Shown here piece by piece: positions 44,630 through 53,243 of a stretch of 64,000 bases of DNA; position 1 is the stretch's first letter, and every line of letters starts with the position of its first letter. Made by a program: the position numbers and the translations under genes. Below the pieces are notes generated by a model, which was given only the letters and a program-made list of their open reading frames with translations, searched no databases and was not told the origin of the DNA. This stretch comes from Halodurantibacterium flavum (GTDB lineage: Bacteria > Pseudomonadota > Alphaproteobacteria > Rhodobacterales > Rhodobacteraceae), in contig NZ_JBHUGH010000001.1 in NCBI RefSeq assembly GCF_042681825.1, positions 248,001 through 312,000 on the forward strand. The letters are read 5' to 3'.

Positions 44630-44828
44630 TCAGAACCTGGACCAGCTCTGCCTCATAGACCTGCAGAAGCTGCTGCACGCAGGCGCGGATATCCGCCTCA
44701 CCGAAACCGGCCGAGTTCATCGAGGCGACGAGCGCCAGCAGGTTTTCCTCGTGCCGCGCCATGCTTTCGGACAGCGCGGGCGGCAAACCCCGCCGCATCT
44801 CGGTCAAGCGGTCGTGATATTCATTCAT
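44589..44828 (-). CDS. Small alpha-helical hypothetical protein
   Basis: 79 residues, no signal peptide or membrane helix, mostly helical and charged ('HEENLLALVASMNSAGFG', 'CVQQLLQVYEAELVQVLTIL'), possibly a coiled-coil dimer. AAAAGGGG precedes the ATG. Family not recognised. Its 3' end overlaps a second coding-like frame that has no start codon, so the annotated stop may come from a frameshift. Confidence 0.55.
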   Translation of the reverse strand: MNEYHDRLTEMRRGLPPALSESMARHEENLLALVASMNSAGFGEADIRACVQQLLQVYEAELVQVLTILREEGADDHRA

Positions 44829-45103
44829 CCGGGGCCCCTTTTCATATCAGGATATAGCGCACGCACCCGATGGCAAGGTCCGGTTGCTGCGCCCCGAGAC
44901 GGCAGAGGCCCGCGAACCTCGCCGAATTTGCGGGCAGTCGGCAAAGCAGGGGCAGGGCGGGCGACGGCCGGGGTCACGCCGCTTGACCGCTGCGGAAGCG
45001 GGGCGCAGGCTTGATGCATGAAGGACCCTGCTGACAGGTCCGCGAGCCCCGTTTCCCGCGATCGCTCCTCCCGGCGCGGGGGACGGGGTCAATGCCAGGC
45101 GGG

Positions 45104-46123
45104 TCAGGCGGACAGGTGGACCGGTTGCGGCAGGCGCTGTCCATCCGCGCCGAAGAGACAAAGATCGGCATCGTCGAAGACCAGCGGCAGACGCACGCCG
45201 ACCTCTGGCGGTATCATCTGACCCTCGATCCGCAGGCAGACCGGGCTGCCCCCGTCCAGCATCATGTGAATGAGCGTTTCCGCCCCAAGCGCCTCGGCAT
45301 AGCGGACGGTCGCGGTCAGACGCGCGGGCGCGCCGACGCGCAGATGTTCGGGCCGAAGGCCCACCAGGGGCGCCGGGTGCCCCAGCGACGCGCCCGGCAA
45401 AAGGTTCATGGGCGGCGAGCCGATGAAGCCCGCGACAAAGGTCGTGTTCGGCGCGCGATAGACCTCGAGCGGCGCGCCGATCTGCTCCGCGTGGCCCCCG
45501 TTCATCACCACCATGCGGTCGGCCAGCGTCATCGCCTCGACCTGGTCATGGGTGACGTAAAGCGCCGTAACCCCGAGTTCGCGCTGAAGCGCACGTATCT
45601 CCAGCCGCATCTGCACGCGCAGCTTCGCGTCAAGGTTCGACAGCGGTTCATCGAACAGAAAGACGCGCGGCTTGCGCACGATGGCCCGGCCCATCGCGAC
45701 CCGCTGCCGCTGCCCGCCGGACAATTCGCGCGGGCGGCGGGCAAGGTAGGGCTCGAGCTGCAGCATCTCGGCCGCCTGCCGCACCCTCCGGTCGATCTCG
45801 GCCCGGGGCGTTCGCGCGATCCGCAGCCCATAGGCCATGTTCTCGAACACCGTCATATGCGGATAAAGCGCGTAGTTCTGGAACACCATCGCGATGTCCC
45901 GGTCCATCGGCTCCCGCTCGTTCACCCGCTCGCCGCCGATCCGCAACTCGCCCGCCGTGATCGTCTCCAGCCCCGCGACCATGCGCAGAAGGGTGGATTT
46001 CCCGCAGCCCGACGGCCCGACGATGACGACGAACTCTCCTTCTTCGACATCGAGCGAGATGCCATGCACCACCTCGGTCTTGCCATAGGTCTTGCGGATG
46101 TTCTCAAGGCTTAGCGTTGCCAT
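45104..46123 (-). CDS. ugpC: sn-Glycerol-3-phosphate-type ABC transporter ATP-binding protein UgpC
   Basis: 339 residues. Walker A is GPSGCGKST, the signature is LSGGQRQRVAMGRA, Walker B is 'VFLFDEPLSNLDAKLR', and it has C-terminal MalK-like regulatory region. The ATG at 46123 overlaps the UgpE stop codon by one base (TGATG). A GTG one codon earlier is an alternative. Last gene of ugpBAEC. Confidence 0.88.
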   Translation of the reverse strand: MATLSLENIRKTYGKTEVVHGISLDVEEGEFVVIVGPSGCGKSTLLRMVAGLETITAGELRIGGERVNEREPMDRDIAMVFQNYALYPHMTVFENMAYGLRIARTPRAEIDRRVRQAAEMLQLEPYLARRPRELSGGQRQRVAMGRAIVRKPRVFLFDEPLSNLDAKLRVQMRLEIRALQRELGVTALYVTHDQVEAMTLADRMVVMNGGHAEQIGAPLEVYRAPNTTFVAGFIGSPPMNLLPGASLGHPAPLVGLRPEHLRVGAPARLTATVRYAEALGAETLIHMMLDGGSPVCLRIEGQMIPPEVGVRLPLVFDDADLCLFGADGQRLPQPVHLSA

Positions 46124-46968
46124 CACTTGTCGCTTTCTGTCAGGCCGCGGACGAACAGGTTCTGCATCAGGATCACCACCAGAACCGGCGGCAGCATCGC
46201 CAGCATTGCGGTCGCCATGATGACCGGCCAGTTCGCGATGTCGTCGCCCGAGGGCAGCATCTGCCGGATGCCCATCACAACGGTGTTCATCTGCGGGTTC
46301 GTCGTCACAAGAAGGGGCCAGAGATACTGGTTCCAGCCATAGATGAAGAGGATCACGAACAGCGCCGCGATGTTCGTACGGCTCATCGGCAGAAGGATGT
46401 CCCAGAAGAACCGCATCGGGCCCGCGCCATCGACCCGCGCCGCCTCGGCCAGTTCGTCCGGGATGGTGAGGAAGAACTGGCGAAAGAGGAAGGTCGCCGT
46501 GGCCGATGCGATCAAAGGCAGGATCAGCCCGGTATAGCTGTTCAGGAGGCCAAGGCCCGCGACGATCTCGTAGGTGGGCACGATCCGCACCTCGACCGGC
46601 AGCATCAGCGTGAGGAAAATCAGCCAGAAAAAGACCGGCCGCCCCGGAAAACGGAAATAGACGACGGCAAAGGCCGACAGGAGCGAGATCACGATCTTGC
46701 CGAAGGTGATCCCCAGCGCCATCACCGCCGAGTTGAACAGCATCCGCCAGACCGGCACGTTGACGCCGGAAAAGATCGCCTGCCGGTAATTCTCGATCAT
46801 GTGGCTGCCGGGCAGCAGCGGCATCGGCGGGCGCACGATCTCGGGCGCCGTCACGGTCGAGGCGACGAAGGCCAGCCAGATCGGGAAACAGATGATGGCG
46901 ACCCCGAGGATCAGCCCCAGATGCGTGAGCCAGTAGCCAAGGCCCCGGCGTTCGACCATACCCGCCAT
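46123..46968 (-). CDS. ugpE: Glycerol-3-phosphate-type ABC transporter permease UgpE
   Basis: 281 residues with six membrane helices. The EAA loop is 'IPDELAEAARVDGAGPMRFF', and the C-terminus 'QNLFVRGLTESDK' is close to known UgpE ends. The ATG at 46968 overlaps the UgpA stop by one base. The frame remains open upstream to 48012, but that part is only antiphase reading of ugpA. Confidence 0.88.
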   Translation of the reverse strand: MAGMVERRGLGYWLTHLGLILGVAIICFPIWLAFVASTVTAPEIVRPPMPLLPGSHMIENYRQAIFSGVNVPVWRMLFNSAVMALGITFGKIVISLLSAFAVVYFRFPGRPVFFWLIFLTLMLPVEVRIVPTYEIVAGLGLLNSYTGLILPLIASATATFLFRQFFLTIPDELAEAARVDGAGPMRFFWDILLPMSRTNIAALFVILFIYGWNQYLWPLLVTTNPQMNTVVMGIRQMLPSGDDIANWPVIMATAMLAMLPPVLVVILMQNLFVRGLTESDK

Positions 46969-47849
46969 CAGTAATGCACCCTGCGTTCGATATACTTGAA
47001 CTGGATCACCGTCAGAATTGCGACCAGGACCAGCAGGATCACCGATTGCGCCGCCGAGGCACCGAGATCCTGCCCCACGAACCCATCCGCATAGACCTTG
47101 TAGACCAGCGTCGTCGTGGCCTGTTGCGGGCCGCCGCCGGTGATCGTGTGGATCACCCCGAACGTGTCGAAGAAGGCGTAGATGATGTTCACGACCAGCA
47201 GAAAGAACGTCACTGGCGACAGGAGCGGCAGAACGATGGTGCGGAACCGCGTCCAGAACCGCGCCCCGTCGATTGCCGCCGCCTCGATCACCGATCGCGG
47301 GATCGCCTGCAGCGCCGCAAGGAAGAAGAGGAAGTTGTAGCTGATTCGCCCCCAGGCCGAGGCGACGACGACCAGCGTCATGGCCTGCCCTTGATCGAGC
47401 ACATGGTTCCAGCGATAGCCGCCCTGCGCCAGATACCAGGCGACGACGCCCACCCGCGGATTGAACATGAAAAGCCACAGCACCCCCGCCACCGCCGGCG
47501 CCACCGCATAGGGCCAGATCAGCAGCGTGCGATAGGCCCCGGAGCCCTTGATCAGCCGGTCCGCCATCACCGCGAGCCACAGCGCCACGACCATCGTCAG
47601 CACCGTGACCGAGACGGTGAACACCGCCGTCGTCCAGAACGCCGCGCGATAATAGCGGTTGTTCAGCAGGTATTCGAAGTTCCCCAGACCCACATATTGC
47701 ATCGAGAGGCCGAACGGATCGGGGATGAAGAGCGACTGCCAGATCGCCTCGGCCGCCGGCCAGAAAAAGAACACGAGCGTCACAAGGATCTGCGGCGCCA
47801 GCAGCAACAGGGGCAGGGCGGTGCCGCGAAATGTGACCTGCTTTTCCAT
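46968..47849 (-). CDS. ugpA: Glycerol-3-phosphate-type ABC transporter permease UgpA
   Basis: 293 residues, six membrane helices, EAA loop 'IPRSVIEAAAIDGARFWTRF', ending 'QFKYIERRVHY' as in UgpA. It follows ugpB after a 69-base gap that holds a hairpin and overlaps ugpE. Confidence 0.88.
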   Translation of the reverse strand: MEKQVTFRGTALPLLLLAPQILVTLVFFFWPAAEAIWQSLFIPDPFGLSMQYVGLGNFEYLLNNRYYRAAFWTTAVFTVSVTVLTMVVALWLAVMADRLIKGSGAYRTLLIWPYAVAPAVAGVLWLFMFNPRVGVVAWYLAQGGYRWNHVLDQGQAMTLVVVASAWGRISYNFLFFLAALQAIPRSVIEAAAIDGARFWTRFRTIVLPLLSPVTFFLLVVNIIYAFFDTFGVIHTITGGGPQQATTTLVYKVYADGFVGQDLGASAAQSVILLVLVAILTVIQFKYIERRVHY

Positions 47850-47874
47850 GATCGCCTCGAGCTAATCGCAAAAG

Positions 47875-47902
47875 CACAGGCGCCCGGGACGGGGCGCCTG
47901 TG
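47875..47902 (-). other. Intercistronic hairpin between ugpB and ugpA
   Basis: Perfect 10-bp stem CACAGGCGCC / GGCGCCTGTG with an 8-base loop, 16 bases after the ugpB stop codon on the minus strand. No T run follows, so partial termination or message protection is likely. Confidence 0.65.
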
Positions 47903-47918
47903 ACAGGTGGGTCTGACG

Positions 47919-49226
47919 TTAGCGGTTGGCCTGCTCGAAGCGGCGCAGCAGCTCGTTGCCGCGGGCGGCCGCGGTGTCGAGCGCATCCTGCGCCGACTTG
48001 TCGCCGGACCATACAGCCTCCAGCTCTTCGTCGATGATCGTGCGGATCTGGTCGAAGTTGCCAAGGCGGATGCCTTTGGAATTGGCCGTCGGCTCGGTCG
48101 CGCTCATCTGTTCGACGGCGATGTTGGTGCCGGGGTTCGCCTCGTAGAAACCCTGTTCGCGCGTCAGGTCATAGGCGGCCTGCGTGACCGGCAGATAGCC
48201 CGTGTCCTGATGCCACTTGGCCTGCACCTCGGGCGACGAAAGATAGCTGAGGAAGGCCGCGACGCCCTGATATTCCGCGTCGTCATGGCCCGCCATCACC
48301 CAGAGCGAGGCCCCGCCGATGATCGAGTTGAGCGGCGCGCCCTCGGCATCGCCCCAATAGGGCAGCTGGTGGATGTCGAACTCGAAATCGGCCTCGGCCT
48401 TGACACCCGCGTAACCGGCCGAGCTTTCGGTCATGATCGCGCAGTCGCCCGCGCGAAAGCTCGCGCCCGGCTCGCTGCGGCGACCGGCATAGACGAATTT
48501 TCCGTCCCGCGCCCATTCGGCCATCTTCTCGATATGCGCGACCTGCAGTGCATCGTTGAAGACGAGCTCGGCGTCAAAGCCCGCAAAGCCGTTTTCCTGC
48601 GTCGCGAAAGGCTGGTCATGGCGCGCGGACAGCGTTTCCAGATGCACCCAGCTCTGCCAGGTCGTGGTGAAGGGGCAGTCGAGCCCGCCGTCCTGAAGCT
48701 GCGTGAGAACCTCATCTACCTGTTCCCAGGTGGTCAGGTCCGTATCCGGGTCGACGCCGGCCTCCTCAAAGAGGGTCCGGTTCACATACATCACCGGGGT
48801 GGAGGAGTTGTAGGGGAAGGACAGCATCTGCCCCTCGACCGTGGTATAATAGCCCGTCACCGCCGGCAGGTAAGAGGCGGGGTCGAAGGGCAGTCCGCTT
48901 TCCTCCAGCACCTCATAGACCGGCTTGATCGCGCCGCGCGCGCCCATCATCGTGGCGGTGCCGACCTCGAACACCTGCAGGATATGGGGCTGCTCGCCCG
49001 CGCGGAAGGCGGCGATACCGGCGTTCAGCGCCTCGGAATAGTTGCCCTTGGGCGTCGCGACAACGACGTAATCGGACTGCGAAGCGTTGAAATCGGCCAC
49101 ATGCTGGTCAAGCAGTTCGGCCAGACGGCCGGTGAAGGCGTGCCACCACTGGATCTCGGTCTGGGCCGAGGCCGCCGCCGGGATCAGGGTTGCGAGGATC
49201 GCGGAAGCGAAGATGCTGTATTTCAT
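47919..49226 (-). CDS. ugpB: Glycerol-3-phosphate-type ABC transporter substrate-binding protein UgpB
   Basis: 435 residues with a signal peptide ending ASAQ (residue 22). The mature start 'TEIQWWHAFTGRLAELLD' and 'FPYNSSTPVMYVNRTLFEEA' are UgpB features; the family binds sn-glycerol-3-phosphate or glycerophosphodiesters. The gene order B-A-E-C supports the assignment. ATG 49226 has GGGGGACC upstream. No Pho box was identified. Confidence 0.88.
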   Translation of the reverse strand: MKYSIFASAILATLIPAAASAQTEIQWWHAFTGRLAELLDQHVADFNASQSDYVVVATPKGNYSEALNAGIAAFRAGEQPHILQVFEVGTATMMGARGAIKPVYEVLEESGLPFDPASYLPAVTGYYTTVEGQMLSFPYNSSTPVMYVNRTLFEEAGVDPDTDLTTWEQVDEVLTQLQDGGLDCPFTTTWQSWVHLETLSARHDQPFATQENGFAGFDAELVFNDALQVAHIEKMAEWARDGKFVYAGRRSEPGASFRAGDCAIMTESSAGYAGVKAEADFEFDIHQLPYWGDAEGAPLNSIIGGASLWVMAGHDDAEYQGVAAFLSYLSSPEVQAKWHQDTGYLPVTQAAYDLTREQGFYEANPGTNIAVEQMSATEPTANSKGIRLGNFDQIRTIIDEELEAVWSGDKSAQDALDTAAARGNELLRRFEQANR

Positions 49227-49741
49227 GGGTCCCCCAAAAGAACATGCGCTGACGCGACGCCCGCGCCCTCGACTTGCCACCGATGCTGTTCGGTTCAGCG
49301 GCGTTTTGCGGATATCGCGCACTGCCGCCTGATCGTTCAGTCACCGTTCCGGCGCGAGTCGCCTCGCGCCGATCGACCGGGGCAACCTGCCCGGGGTTTG
49401 TAACGTCCTTTTGACAGGGCAGTGGATACGCCAGATGAAATGCGACTTCAGTTGCCGGGAGAGATTCTCTCTTCCCTGTCCGTTCGGCGACCTTCATGCG
49501 AACAGACGTGACAACAAACAGGTAGGCTCCTGTGCGGCCGGCGGTCTGTTCCGGTGTCCGGCCAGACCTCGGACGGCACTCGCCCTGGTTGCGCAGTTCC
49601 GGATCACGCCCTCGTAGCCGCGGAGCTTCGGAACCTCGCTGTCATGGAAACGAATGCGCCGCAATTCGCGTAAGATGGTGCACGGAGGTCGGCCGAGCCT
49701 TGGGCCATTTTGTCAGGAACACCTCTGAGATTGCGCCTGTG
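49227..49741. other. Gene-less boundary region with a transposase relic
   Basis: 515 bases between ugpB and the next importer. The ugpB promoter lies at the left. The right half holds an IS30-type transposase relic (separate entry). No intact gene is seen. Confidence 0.6.
49494..49707 (-). mobile_element. Relic of an IS30-family transposase
   Basis: A minus-strand frame encodes 'LGRPPCTILRELRRIRFHD' followed by 'SEVPKLRGYEGV'. This matches the N-terminal helix-turn-helix region of IS30 transposases (pattern LGR..STI.REL.RN.F.D...P...GY.G). Only this short piece is left, with a stop just upstream and no catalytic DDE domain nearby. It marks a former insertion at the edge of the catabolic block on its right. 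Confidence 0.6.
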
Positions 49742-51415
49742 TCACGCCGATACCTGATCGATGGCCTCGAATGCCGCAAAGTTCCAGCCACGGCCGGGCG
49801 CTGCCGCGATCAGTTCTCGCGTGTAAGGATGGGCGGGCGCACCAAGCACATCGGCCGCCGTACCTGCTTCGACAACTTGACCGTGCCGCATGACGAGGAT
49901 GCGGTCGCAGATCTGTGCGGCCACACGCAGGTCATGGGTGATGAACAAGATCGCCACGCCGGAATCATCAGCGATACCGCGCAGCAAATCCAGCACCTGC
50001 TTCTGGACCGACACGTCGAGGGCTGAGACGGACTCATCGGCGACCAGTACATCCGGTTCCAGGGCAAGCGCTCTCGCGATCGAGATGCGCTGTCGCTGCC
50101 CTCCGGAAAATTGGTGCGGAAATCTGTCCAGCATGTCCCGGGTCAGCCCGACCCGCTCCAGCAGGTCTCCTGCACGGCGCAGGGCATCAGCGCGCGGGTA
50201 TCCGAAATTCAGCAGACCTTCGGCAATGATCTCGCCGATCCGGAGGCGCGCGTTAAGCGACCTGAACGGATCCTGAAACACCACCTGAAGCTTGCGCCGA
50301 TGGGGGCGCAGCTCGGCTGCGCGAAGGTTCGAGATATCGATCCCGTCCAGCATGATGCAGCCGCCCGTCGGATGGATCAGGCGCGTCAGACACCGCGCAA
50401 GCGTCGTCTTGCCCGAACCGGATTCGCCAACGATCCCCAGGATCTCTCCACGATGCAGCGACAGGTCGGTCGGCCTGAGGGCAGCCACTTCGCGCCGTCG
50501 CAGGAACAATCCGCCCCAGACATATTTCTTCTCAAGCGACGACACCGACATGACAGGATCGTCCGGCACAGCAGATCGTGCGATCGGCGTCAGGCTGGGC
50601 ACCGAAGATACCAGCATCCGGGTATAGTTCTCGCGTGGGCGGGCAAGCACGGCATCGCGGCTACCCGTCTCGACGATTTTGCCGCGATTCATGACAACGA
50701 TCCGGTCGGCAATGTCATGTACGACGCCGAAATCGTGGGTGATGAACAGAACTGCGGTGCCGAACCGCTGACGCAATTCGTCGATCAGCGACAGGATCTG
50801 GCGCTGTGTGGTGACGTCCAGCGCCGTTGTCGGCTCATCCGCGATCAAGAGCTTGGGCCGCAGTATAAGCGCCATGGAAATAACGATCCGCTGGCGCTGT
50901 CCGCCCGACAGTTCATGCGGATAAGAGCGATAGATCCGCCGAGGATCGGGGAGATGTACCGCCTCGAACATCTCGATGACGCTTTTGCGGCGCGCGGCGG
51001 CCCCGCCACCACGGCCACCTTCCTCATGGACCCGCAGAACCTCTTCGACCTGCGCACCGACTGTCTCCACCGGATTGAGGGCTGTCATGGGCTCCTGAAA
51101 TACCATCGCCATGCGTGTCGCCCGCATGCGGCGCAAAGCCTCGCGTGGAGCGTTCAGGACATCGACGCCGTCGATTGATATTCGTCCTGCCCGAACCTCC
51201 AGGGCCGGGTCCAGCAGTCCCATCACCGCGAGCGAAGTCAGGGATTTTCCGGAACCAGATTCACCGACGACGCACAGCGTCTCGCCTTCGCGGATCGTGA
51301 AGCCGACGCCGTCGACGATCAAACCCGCGCCGCCCCTTGTGCCTATCTGCAATCCCTCGATGCGCAGGATTTCTTGCCGTTCGTCAACGGGGGGTTGGCC
51401 GGTTGCCTTTTCCAT
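49742..51415 (-). CDS. Peptide-type ABC transporter, fused double ATP-binding protein
   Basis: 557 residues with two ATPase domains (DppD-like then DppF-like). Walker A motifs are GESGSGKSL and GESGSGKTT, signatures are 'LSGGQRQRIVISMA' and 'FSGGQRQRISIARA', and Walker B regions are 'LLIADEPTTALD' and 'VLVADESVSALD', where Ser replaces the usual Pro-Thr in the second. The ATG at 51415 lies one base after the permease stop, with AAGAAGGGG upstream. Last gene of the amidohydrolase-led operon. Confidence 0.9.
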   Translation of the reverse strand: MEKATGQPPVDERQEILRIEGLQIGTRGGAGLIVDGVGFTIREGETLCVVGESGSGKSLTSLAVMGLLDPALEVRAGRISIDGVDVLNAPREALRRMRATRMAMVFQEPMTALNPVETVGAQVEEVLRVHEEGGRGGGAAARRKSVIEMFEAVHLPDPRRIYRSYPHELSGGQRQRIVISMALILRPKLLIADEPTTALDVTTQRQILSLIDELRQRFGTAVLFITHDFGVVHDIADRIVVMNRGKIVETGSRDAVLARPRENYTRMLVSSVPSLTPIARSAVPDDPVMSVSSLEKKYVWGGLFLRRREVAALRPTDLSLHRGEILGIVGESGSGKTTLARCLTRLIHPTGGCIMLDGIDISNLRAAELRPHRRKLQVVFQDPFRSLNARLRIGEIIAEGLLNFGYPRADALRRAGDLLERVGLTRDMLDRFPHQFSGGQRQRISIARALALEPDVLVADESVSALDVSVQKQVLDLLRGIADDSGVAILFITHDLRVAAQICDRILVMRHGQVVEAGTAADVLGAPAHPYTRELIAAAPGRGWNFAAFEAIDQVSA

Positions 51416-51416
51416 C

Positions 51417-52286
51417 TTAACCCCTTCTTGCAAGTTTCGGGTCCAGCGCGTCCCGCAAGGCGTCGCCGATCAGGTTGATCGCAAGCACGGTCGCGGCCAG
51501 GAACAAACCCGGGAAGAACACCAATCCCGGAAACAGCTGAAAATAGCTGCGCCCCTCCGCGATGACATTGCCCCAGGACGGTATCTCGGGGGGAAGCCCA
51601 ACACCCAGAAAGCTGAGAACCGCTTCGGTCAGAATGGCCGATGCCAGGATAAAGCTTCCCTGCACGATGAGCGGAGCCAGCGTATTGGGAAGCATGTGAC
51701 GCAACAGGATGCGCCAGTTCGGCGTGGCGAGGGACACGGCCGCCTCTACAAATGGCTCGCTCCGCAATCCCAGGATAACGCCGCGGACAAGCCGCACCAC
51801 ACGGGGAAATTCCGGAACGACGATGGCGACCAGAACGGTGAAAAGGTTTGCCCCCGCAATGGCGACCAGGGCGACCGCCAGCACGATCGTCGGTATTGCC
51901 ATGATGGCGTCCATGATCCGCATGACGATCGCGTCCAGCCAACGGAAGTAGCCGGCGACCAGACCGATCACCAGCCCGAGCACAAGCGCCGCCGCCGCGG
52001 CAATGACCCCCACCGTCAGGGATGTGCGCGTGCCGTACATGACCCGCGCAAGCACGTCCCGTCCCATGATATCCGTGCCGAAGGGATGCGCCAGCGAGGG
52101 CGGCTTCAGGCGGTTGGCGGCGTCGATCCGGATGGGATCAGCCGTGCTGATCAACGGCCCCAGCAGCCCCATGAGGATGATCGCGGTCACAAAGAAGATC
52201 GCAGTCAGCAACGGCCAATTATCCCTCATAGGCAGACCGAAGCGGCTCTTTCCTGGCTTGGGCTTTGCATTCTCGACAAGGAACAT
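51417..52286 (-). CDS. Peptide-type ABC transporter permease (DppC type)
   Basis: 289 residues, six membrane helices, with 'DPIRIDAANRLKPPSLAHPF' followed by 'GTDIMGRDVLARV', the typical DppC start of the periplasmic loop, and the motif 'EAAVSLATPNWRILLRHMLP'. It pairs with the DppB-like protein encoded 9 bases upstream. Confidence 0.9.
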   Translation of the reverse strand: MFLVENAKPKPGKSRFGLPMRDNWPLLTAIFFVTAIILMGLLGPLISTADPIRIDAANRLKPPSLAHPFGTDIMGRDVLARVMYGTRTSLTVGVIAAAAALVLGLVIGLVAGYFRWLDAIVMRIMDAIMAIPTIVLAVALVAIAGANLFTVLVAIVVPEFPRVVRLVRGVILGLRSEPFVEAAVSLATPNWRILLRHMLPNTLAPLIVQGSFILASAILTEAVLSFLGVGLPPEIPSWGNVIAEGRSYFQLFPGLVFFPGLFLAATVLAINLIGDALRDALDPKLARRG

Positions 52287-52295
52287 GATCCGGCC

Positions 52296-53237
52296 CTAAT
52301 AGCGGATGCGCGGGTCGAAGACGGTATACAGCACGTCGACCGCAAGGTTGATGAAGATGTAGATCGCCGACAACAGCAGAAGCAGCGCCTGTATCAGCGG
52401 GTAGTCCCGCGCGAGGACGGCCTCGACGACCAACCGTCCAAGCCCGGGGATGTTGAACACGCTTTCCGTCACGACCACGCCGCCGATCAGAAAGGCCGCG
52501 CCCGAGCCGATAACGGTGACGATCGGTACCGATGCGTTGCGCAGGGCATGGCGCAGGAACACCCGTCTTTCGGGAACGCCCTTCGCCCTGGCTGTGCGGA
52601 TATAATCCTCGCCCAGAACTTCCAGAATGCTGGACCGGGCGATCCGCGCAACGAGGGCGATATAAACCGTGGACAAGGCCAGTGTCGGCAAGGTGATCGT
52701 CTGAACAAAGCGCAGCGGGTCCGAGGCCAACGACGCATAGCCCTGGACGGGGAACCATCCCGCCTTCAGCGAGAATATATAGATGAGCACATATCCCGTG
52801 ACGAAAACCGGGGTAGAGAAGCCAAGCACGGCCAGTGCCATCACGAGGCGATCAGATGCCCGGCCGCGCGCCCAGGCCGCATAGGTGCCCATAGGGATGG
52901 CAACCATAATGGTGAAGATCATGGTCGTGGTCGCCAGCGACAAGGTGGGGCCAATCCGTCCCGCCACCATTTCCGCCACAGGCTTATGGGAATGCAGCGA
53001 CACGCCAAGATCGCCCTGTAGCAGCAGCGTCAGCCAGCGGAAGAACTGGGCCAGCAATGGCTGATCAAGTCCCAGGCCCCGACGGATCTCGGCGATCTGC
53101 TCCGGCGACGCCGTATCGCCCGCCATGATCACTGCCGGATCACCAGGGGCGAGCCGCATCAGCAGAAAGGCGAAAACCGCGACTATGCCCAGAATGGGGA
53201 CAGTCATGATCAAGCGGCGGGCGATATAGGTCAGCAT
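52296..53237 (-). CDS. Peptide-type ABC transporter permease (DppB type)
   Basis: 313 residues with six membrane helices, N-terminus 'MLTYIARRLIMTVPILGI', conserved 'RLAPGDPAVIMAG' and loop motif 'RTARAKGVPERRVFLRHALR'. It starts 6 bases after the binding-protein stop. Confidence 0.9.
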   Translation of the reverse strand: MLTYIARRLIMTVPILGIVAVFAFLLMRLAPGDPAVIMAGDTASPEQIAEIRRGLGLDQPLLAQFFRWLTLLLQGDLGVSLHSHKPVAEMVAGRIGPTLSLATTTMIFTIMVAIPMGTYAAWARGRASDRLVMALAVLGFSTPVFVTGYVLIYIFSLKAGWFPVQGYASLASDPLRFVQTITLPTLALSTVYIALVARIARSSILEVLGEDYIRTARAKGVPERRVFLRHALRNASVPIVTVIGSGAAFLIGGVVVTESVFNIPGLGRLVVEAVLARDYPLIQALLLLLSAIYIFINLAVDVLYTVFDPRIRY

Positions 53238-53243
53238 CCGCGA

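Noticed and set aside
46123..48012. A 629-codon frame that could suggest a fused UgpA-UgpE protein
   Set aside because: Only the last 281 residues look like a permease. The rest is an out-of-phase reading of ugpA, which is intact in its own frame.
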